Shown: piece after piece, positions 59,386 to 64,000 of the stretch
Layout: the number at the start of each line of letters is the position of its first letter
How positions within the stretch are numbered: the stretch's first letter is position 1
From: Iodobacter sp025352645
GTDB lineage: Bacteria > Pseudomonadota > Gammaproteobacteria > Burkholderiales > Chitinibacteraceae
Direction: 5' to 3'
Length of the DNA: 64,000 nt
Assembly: GCF_033446605.1 (NCBI RefSeq)
Contig: NZ_JAWQUO010000019.1
Coordinates: 24,565-88,564, forward strand
Translations under genes and position numbers: made by a program
The notes under the pieces: generated by a model
Database searches by the model: none
Told to the model about the DNA's origin: nothing
The model's input: the letters and a program-made list of their open reading frames with translations, nothing else

Positions 59386-60516
59386 TTAAAAAGAACTCCT
59401 TTGTATTGATATCAGCGTAGCAAGTGATCCGCAGATCAAAATTACTCCACCTAGGTTCTGGCTCCATCCTGCTAGCGTTAAGCCACTGCCAATTAGGATG
59501 TAATACAGCAGCCCCAAGAGTGCTCCTGCTGTGCCGGTTCGGTCTTGATAAGCATGTAGTGCTGAGCTAAGAATGTTTGGAATGGCGATTCCAAATCCTG
59601 TTACTGCTAAGAGCATAGGCAAGACAAATAGGGCGCTGTGTTGTAATAGCAAGACCCCGATGCCGCCTAAGATTGTTAGCATAGATGCCAAGAGCACCAA
59701 CTGATGTGAACGAGCGCCACGCTTGAGTAAATGCTTATTTAACATTGACCCAGCACCCGCACCCATGGCCAAGATTAGCCCCGTATAGCCAAATAAGCGC
59801 GTACTGAGGCCAAGTTGCTCAAACATAAATGGCGCTAAGCTGTAATAAGCAAACAGGCAGATATTGAATGAAGCTACTAAGAATGCAACTTGCCAAATTT
59901 GCAGATCTTTAAGCATGATCTTTGCTGTGGCTAGGAGTGGAGCAGCGGCAGCTTCTTTCGTCTGTTTTGTCTCTGGTAAAGCTAGAAAAGCCCAGATAAG
60001 CAATACCAGCGCTAAAAATAATAAGCCGGTAAATACGCCTTGGTATCCAAAATGGCTACTGAGCAGTGAGCCGCTATACATCCCAATAGCAGGGCTAATT
60101 GCCAATGCAAGGCCCATTAATGAAAACACATGGGCAAGTTGCTTACCTTTAAAAAGATCCCTAAGCATGGTTTGTGTCACCACAGATCCCACTGCCGCGC
60201 CAAAGGCGGCCAGCATCCTCGCTAATAAAATAGCGTTAAAATTGCTTACGCAAAGCGCGATTAAAGAGGCGATGGCATAAATCAGCAGGCCCATCATCAT
60301 CGTAGGGCGTCTGCCATAGATATCACACATCCTTCCCCAAACAACCACACCTACAGCAAATGCTAAAAAATAGAGTGAGAGTGTTTGCGCCGCCAGCTCA
60401 GGGCTCACGGCAAAATGGTGGCTGATATCCGATAAGGCTGGGCTATAGATGGTTTCTGCAATTTGCGGAAACATCATCAGCAGGGTGGCGAGTATTAAAC
60501 TAAATGTACGAGCCAT
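59386..60516 (-). CDS. MFS drug-efflux transporter (DHA1/Bcr-CflA-like)
   Basis: A 376-residue transporter with twelve hydrophobic segments. The N-terminal PQIAETIYSPALSDISHHF resembles Bcr/CflA and EmrD proteins, and the loop motif GRMCDIYGRRPTMMMGLLIY between helices 2 and 3 is that of drug/H+ antiporters. It is divergent from the AraC gene 98 bases away, which probably controls it. The substrate is unknown. Confidence 0.87.
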   Translation of the reverse strand: MARTFSLILATLLMMFPQIAETIYSPALSDISHHFAVSPELAAQTLSLYFLAFAVGVVVWGRMCDIYGRRPTMMMGLLIYAIASLIALCVSNFNAILLARMLAAFGAAVGSVVTQTMLRDLFKGKQLAHVFSLMGLALAISPAIGMYSGSLLSSHFGYQGVFTGLLFLALVLLIWAFLALPETKQTKEAAAAPLLATAKIMLKDLQIWQVAFLVASFNICLFAYYSLAPFMFEQLGLSTRLFGYTGLILAMGAGAGSMLNKHLLKRGARSHQLVLLASMLTILGGIGVLLLQHSALFVLPMLLAVTGFGIAIPNILSSALHAYQDRTGTAGALLGLLYYILIGSGLTLAGWSQNLGGVILICGSLATLISIQRSSF

Positions 60517-60614
60517 TTTTTTATTCCTTATTCTTAAACTTGCTGCGATTTTATAAAAAACATAAACGGCACATTACAATAATAAGAACAATAAATATCT
60601 AAAATCGGACAAAT

Positions 60615-61379
60615 ATGGCGTACTTGCACGCGAATGATCAATTTAATCCCGACGAGCTTGGGGCTGGCATGGTGGGGATTGCTTCTTTGCTGGGCAATCA
60701 TGATTCGGGCCTACATCAGCATCAGATGGGGCAATTATTGTTTGCTAAGAAGGGCTGTATTCGTATCTCTTTAGATGGCTTACTTTGCTTATTGCCATCA
60801 TCGAGGGCGGCGTGGATACCGCCGGGGATAAAGCACCGGGCAGAAATGCGGCAGGTTGTGGATTACCGCTCACTCTATTTTGATCTTGGCCAGTTCCCTG
60901 CCTTGCCGAGCAAAGTGCAGGTGATTGAGGTTAACCCGTTATTAAGAGCCGTACTAGAGCGGCTGGCTATGGCGGATTTTGATACAGACTGGCAGCAGGC
61001 ACGGCATGCCAATTTGCTTTCGCTATGTATTGAAGAGATCAATCAGGCTAAGCAAGAGCCTTTATTGCTGGTTTTTCCGCTAGATCAGCGCGTATCTTGT
61101 TTGCAGGAAAACTTAGAACAATTGCCTTTAGCGCTTCATTTATTCGCGCAGCAAATTGCGGCCAGTGAAAAAACCATAAGCCGCATATTTCAACGCGAAA
61201 CAGGGATGAGTTATCAAGAATGGCGGCAGCAATGGCGCTTATTACGTGCCGTAGAAATGCTGGCAGAAAATGGAAAATTATCAGAGACCGCCAGCGCCTT
61301 GGGTTTTGCGAGTGATAGTGCGTTTATTGCCTTTTTTAAAAGCCGCACCGGCAAGACCCCAAGGGCTTATTTTAGCTAA
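60615..61379 (+). CDS. AraC-family transcriptional regulator
   Basis: A 254-residue regulator. The N-terminal cupin-like domain has HQHQMGQLLFAKKGCIRISL and PPGIKHRAEM, and the C-terminal part has two helix-turn-helix units (LHLFAQQIAASEKTISRIFQ; ETASALGFASDSAFIAFFKS). It is divergent from the MFS gene, the usual arrangement for a regulator of a pump. The inducer is unknown. Confidence 0.9.
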   Translation: MAYLHANDQFNPDELGAGMVGIASLLGNHDSGLHQHQMGQLLFAKKGCIRISLDGLLCLLPSSRAAWIPPGIKHRAEMRQVVDYRSLYFDLGQFPALPSKVQVIEVNPLLRAVLERLAMADFDTDWQQARHANLLSLCIEEINQAKQEPLLLVFPLDQRVSCLQENLEQLPLALHLFAQQIAASEKTISRIFQRETGMSYQEWRQQWRLLRAVEMLAENGKLSETASALGFASDSAFIAFFKSRTGKTPRAYFS

Positions 61380-61419
61380 TTGCACTGGCCAACTGAGCGA
61401 CTGCTGGCCCCTTGCCAAC

Positions 61420-62031
61420 TTACACCAACTCAACCACCTCGCTAAGTGGCCGACGGGGTTTCTGAGGCCTTTTCTCTGCTCCTGCATAGCCTGCGGTGAC
61501 TAAGATAACCGGTATTTCGTTGGCTTTAAGCGCAAATGCCTCCATCATGGCGGGTGTATCGAAGCCACCTATTGTTCCGGTTGATAAGCCCATACCTTCA
61601 GCGGCCAGAATTAAGGTCATGGCGGCGAGCGACGCTGAGCGTATGGCTTCGTCACGCTGTAATTGTGGGTTGTCTGCATAGGCGCTATTCGCTGCGCTAA
61701 CCCAGCTATCGACGATTTGCTGCGGTAAAGCCCCTGTATCGAGTGATGGACGAAGCACCGCTGCTAATTGCTGATGCGGCATTAAGCTGCCGCAAATAAT
61801 AAAGGTAACTGCCGCGTCTTCTACTTGGTTTTGCCCAAAGGCAATGTCTTTTAAGCGTGTCTTGGCCTCGCTGGAGCGCACGGCGATCAGCTTCCAATTT
61901 TGAAAATGATAGGCCGACGGAGCAAGGGTGGCTAAACGCATTAGCTCGGTAATTTGGCTATCTGTCAGTGGCTTGCTGGCATCGTAGTGGCTGGTGGAGC
62001 TGCGATTTTCGATAAGGTCGCTGAGATTCAT
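61420..62031 (-). CDS. Nitroreductase-family flavoprotein
   Basis: A 203-residue FMN enzyme. The N-terminal ENRSSTSHYDASKPLTDSQI, the APSAYHFQNWKLIAVRSSEA segment that holds the flavin phosphate, and the C-terminal LAAEGMGLSTGTIGGFD are typical. It should reduce nitro compounds, quinones or similar with NAD(P)H. It overlaps the EamA transporter gene by 4 bases, so the two are co-transcribed. Confidence 0.88.
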   Translation of the reverse strand: MNLSDLIENRSSTSHYDASKPLTDSQITELMRLATLAPSAYHFQNWKLIAVRSSEAKTRLKDIAFGQNQVEDAAVTFIICGSLMPHQQLAAVLRPSLDTGALPQQIVDSWVSAANSAYADNPQLQRDEAIRSASLAAMTLILAAEGMGLSTGTIGGFDTPAMMEAFALKANEIPVILVTAGYAGAEKRPQKPRRPLSEVVELV

Positions 62032-62939
62032 GATGAGGCCTTTTGAGTAGGAATTGAAATTGAATGGGTGTGTTTACTGGCAGAAATACTGCTCCACTGC
62101 ACCGCCAGTACACTGGCCAGCACGGTGATCAGCCCAGCCAGAGCGGTGGGGGTCATGCTCTGGCCCAATAGCAGCCAGCCAAGCACAACGGCGGTGAGCG
62201 GGCTGAGTAGGCCAAGGGAAGAAACCGCTACCGCAGGCAGCCGTGTGGTGCCTCGAAACCACAGCAGATAAGCCAGCAGCGCACCGATGAGCGATAGATA
62301 GCCGTAGCCCAGTATCTGTGTGCCGGTGAGGACTGGCAGAGGCGGATCGGCCAGCAGGGCCACAGGCAGCAACATGATTCCGCCAAGCAATAATTGCCAG
62401 CCGGTAAAGGCGATTAAGGGCAGCTCAGATTGCCAGCGGCGGGCTAGATAAGTTCCCGTGGCCATGCAGAGCGCACCTGCAAATGCAGCAGTTAGGCCAA
62501 TTGCATCCCACACGGCACCCGGCGCGAGTAGCAGGGCCGCCATCCCAGAAATACCCGCCACGCTGGCCCACATAGCCAGTGTCGAGGGCTGACGGCGATC
62601 AGCCAACCAGACCAAACCCATAACGATTAATGGCTGAGTTGCACCCAGCACGGCAGCCAAGCCACCGGGTAGGCGATAAGCCGCAATAAAGAGCAAAGCC
62701 TGAAAAGCGCCAATATTGAGTGCAGATAGCAGCAGCAAACGTCCCCAAGCGCTCCTTTTGGGTAGAGCACGGCAGCAAAGCAATAAAAGCAGGCCAGCGG
62801 GCAGGGTGCGTAATAAGGCTGCGGTAAACGGGCGGTCTGGCGGCAAAATCTGCGTGGTGACGATATAAGTTGAGCCCCAAATAGCAGGGGCAAGGGCGGT
62901 ACTCAGGGTATCTAGCCAGGGGATGGAGGGCTTGCTCAT
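62028..62939 (-). CDS. EamA/DMT-family transporter
   Basis: A 303-residue transporter with ten hydrophobic segments in two EamA repeats (APAIWGSTYIVTTQILPPDR in the first; LLWFRGTTRLPAVAVSSLGL in the second). This family exports amino acids, metabolites or drugs. AAGGAA stands before the ATG, just outside the MITE-like element. Together with the nitroreductase it forms a two-gene operon, probably controlled by the MarR gene at 63227. Confidence 0.87.
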   Translation of the reverse strand: MSKPSIPWLDTLSTALAPAIWGSTYIVTTQILPPDRPFTAALLRTLPAGLLLLLCCRALPKRSAWGRLLLLSALNIGAFQALLFIAAYRLPGGLAAVLGATQPLIVMGLVWLADRRQPSTLAMWASVAGISGMAALLLAPGAVWDAIGLTAAFAGALCMATGTYLARRWQSELPLIAFTGWQLLLGGIMLLPVALLADPPLPVLTGTQILGYGYLSLIGALLAYLLWFRGTTRLPAVAVSSLGLLSPLTAVVLGWLLLGQSMTPTALAGLITVLASVLAVQWSSISASKHTHSISIPTQKASS

Positions 62940-62953
62940 GTCGATTCCTTCAA

Positions 62954-63095
62954 GGGAGCCTCGAAAAGCCAGTCTTTCGTCATAATACTGCGTTGCGCAT
63001 TAAAAAAATCTCCTTACATATCAACACATATGCAGCGTCAGTTTTTTTAAAACGTGCCTTGTCTTATTTAGAAATACAGGTTTTTCGAGGCCCCC
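62954..63095. mobile_element. 142-bp MITE-like element, copy 2
   Basis: Terminal inverted repeats GGGAGCCTCGAAAAGCC (62954-62970) and its inverse (63079-63095). The interior matches copy 1 (4780-4921) closely, including the length. It lies between the EamA and MarR genes. Confidence 0.75.
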
Positions 63096-63153
63096 ATTGT
63101 TCAAGATGAGACCCGCAGCGGTTTATATGGCAAACTGCGGTTCTGGCAATATG

Positions 63154-63212
63154 TCTTGAATTGAAGATAACATATATCTTGAATTCAAGACAATTAATCT
63201 TGATATCAAGAT
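63154..63212. promoter_or_regulatory. Three MarR operator palindromes
   Basis: TCTTGAATTGAAGA (63154-63167, one mismatch), TCTTGAATTCAAGA (63177-63190, perfect) and ATCTTGATATCAAGAT (63197-63212, perfect). Centres are 23 and 21 bases apart, about two helix turns, so the bound dimers would lie on one face of the DNA. They end 14 bases before the MarR ATG. Confidence 0.75.
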
Positions 63213-63226
63213 ATATGGAGTTGTAA

Positions 63227-63745
63227 ATGAGCACAAAGCAAGCTGCTGATGCGGTCGATGTCATCCTTGGTCAATGGCATCAAGAACGCCCCGATCTGGA
63301 TGTCAGCCCCATGGGGCCGATCGGGCGGATTAGGCGCTGTGCGCTGCTGCTGCAACGCAAAATGGACGTGGTTTTTACTGAGTATGGAATGAGCAACTGG
63401 GAGTTTGATGTACTGGCCACACTTCGCCGCTCAGGCCCGCCTTACTGCCTAGCCCCAACGGCCTTATTTTCATCGCTGATGATTAGCTCTGGCACGATGA
63501 CACACCGCTTAAAAGGCCTAGAAGCCAGCGGCTGGATAGAGCGTATCCCCAGCAGCAGCGACGCCCGCAGTATGCTGGTGCAGCTAAGCGATGCAGGCTT
63601 TGCACTCATCGATCAAGCCGTCACCGCCCATGTCGCCAACGAGCACGCCATGCTCGCCGCCATCACGCCAGAAGCTTTGCTGGAGTTAGATGCCAGAATG
63701 GCAGAATTGTTGGGGGCGCTGGAGGGAAATGCCGAGGGGCGTTAG
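63227..63745 (+). CDS. MarR-family transcriptional regulator
   Basis: A 172-residue winged-helix regulator. Helices around FTEYGMSNWEFDVLATLRRS and PTALFSSLMISSGTMTHRLK (recognition) are followed by the wing IPSSSDARSMLVQLSDAGF. Three operator palindromes lie directly upstream, which indicates autoregulation. The same region, beyond a MITE-like element, leads to the divergent EamA-nitroreductase operon. GGAG stands before the ATG. The ligand is unknown. Confidence 0.9.
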   Translation: MSTKQAADAVDVILGQWHQERPDLDVSPMGPIGRIRRCALLLQRKMDVVFTEYGMSNWEFDVLATLRRSGPPYCLAPTALFSSLMISSGTMTHRLKGLEASGWIERIPSSSDARSMLVQLSDAGFALIDQAVTAHVANEHAMLAAITPEALLELDARMAELLGALEGNAEGR

Positions 63746-64000
63746 TGCTTTGAAACCTTGCCGGATGGATAGCAGAGTGAACATTGCTTTGTGCTTAGCC
63801 CTGTAGGGCGCTAATAAGTCTGGGTGTTTTTCCAGACGCATTACGCCGTATGAAGCACAACGGTGCAATGCGCTGCGCTTATTGGCACCCTTGTATCTTG
63901 TTCCCTGTGGTGGTTAGCTACTACCACACGAGGTGAAGTGAGCTTGATAGCGCCCTTAAGGCATCGACCTTGTTTTGTAGATAAAGCCCTTCACCTCACT
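63746..64000. other. Non-coding end of the window with inverted repeats
   Basis: No gene is seen. It holds GCGCTAATAAG/CTTATTGGCAC-like arms (about 63807-63890), a GTGGT/ACCAC hairpin (63907-63928), and GAGGTGAAG (63930-63938) with its inverse at 63989-63997. Confidence 0.5.

Overview
The window looks like a chromosomal segment of a Neisseriales betaproteobacterium, probably of the Iodobacter/Chromobacterium/Chitinibacter kind. The reasons are the aa3 oxidase cluster with the small betaproteobacterial accessory proteins (DUF2970, DUF2909, a 31-residue assembly peptide), an O2-independent ubiquinone cluster (ubiUVT), moderate GC, and many short intergenic palindromes. The genus is an inference. 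The protein families are in most cases plain from motifs.

Region by region. 1-9900: an RhlE-type RNA helicase, a secreted M13 metallopeptidase (minus), a MarR-GNAT fusion regulator with a perfect operator, a 6-phosphogluconate dehydrogenase (minus), the ubiU-ubiV-ubiT set behind an FNR-type promoter, and uppP. 9960-19780: genes for heme o and heme A synthesis (cyoE, ctaA), SURF1, and the cytochrome oxidase genes ctaC-ctaD-small peptide-ctaG-DUF2970-ctaE on the minus strand, plus DUF2909 and a DUF2189 membrane protein on the plus strand. 19904-20184: three tandem initiator tRNA genes. 20328-55286: a 35-kb flagellar locus. 55376-55451: a fourth initiator tRNA gene. 55552-63745: a TAP-like hydrolase, a NatAB-like exporter, an MFS pump divergent from an AraC regulator, a nitroreductase, an EamA transporter, and a MarR regulator with three operator palindromes.

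The flagellar locus has the gene content of a lateral (Flag-2 type) flagellum: anti-sigma and chaperone (flgM, flgN), rod, hook and rings (flgA-flgJ), junction proteins (flgK, flgL), a gene in the lafW position, one flagellin, the export gate (flhA, flhB, fliPQR), the switch (fliM, fliN, fliG), the export ATPase set (fliH, fliI, fliJ), cap and late chaperones (fliD, fliS, fliT), fliK, fliL, a dedicated sigma-28 (lafS-like) and stator genes (lafT/lafU-like). No lafK regulator, fliO, flhF/flhG or chemotaxis gene is present. Four sites that match each other (before flgM, flgK, flagellin and fliD) look like promoters for the dedicated sigma factor. The locus is bracketed by directly repeated initiator tRNA genes.

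The intergenic DNA is rich in repeats: six copies of a structured element of about 240 bp whose central hairpin shows compensatory base changes, two 142-bp MITE-like elements with 17-bp terminal inverted repeats, a CACGGAG-rich repeat, REP-like palindromes of about 59 bp, and a CCAAAC hexanucleotide tract. Several of these sit inside flagellar operons between genes that are otherwise tightly packed.
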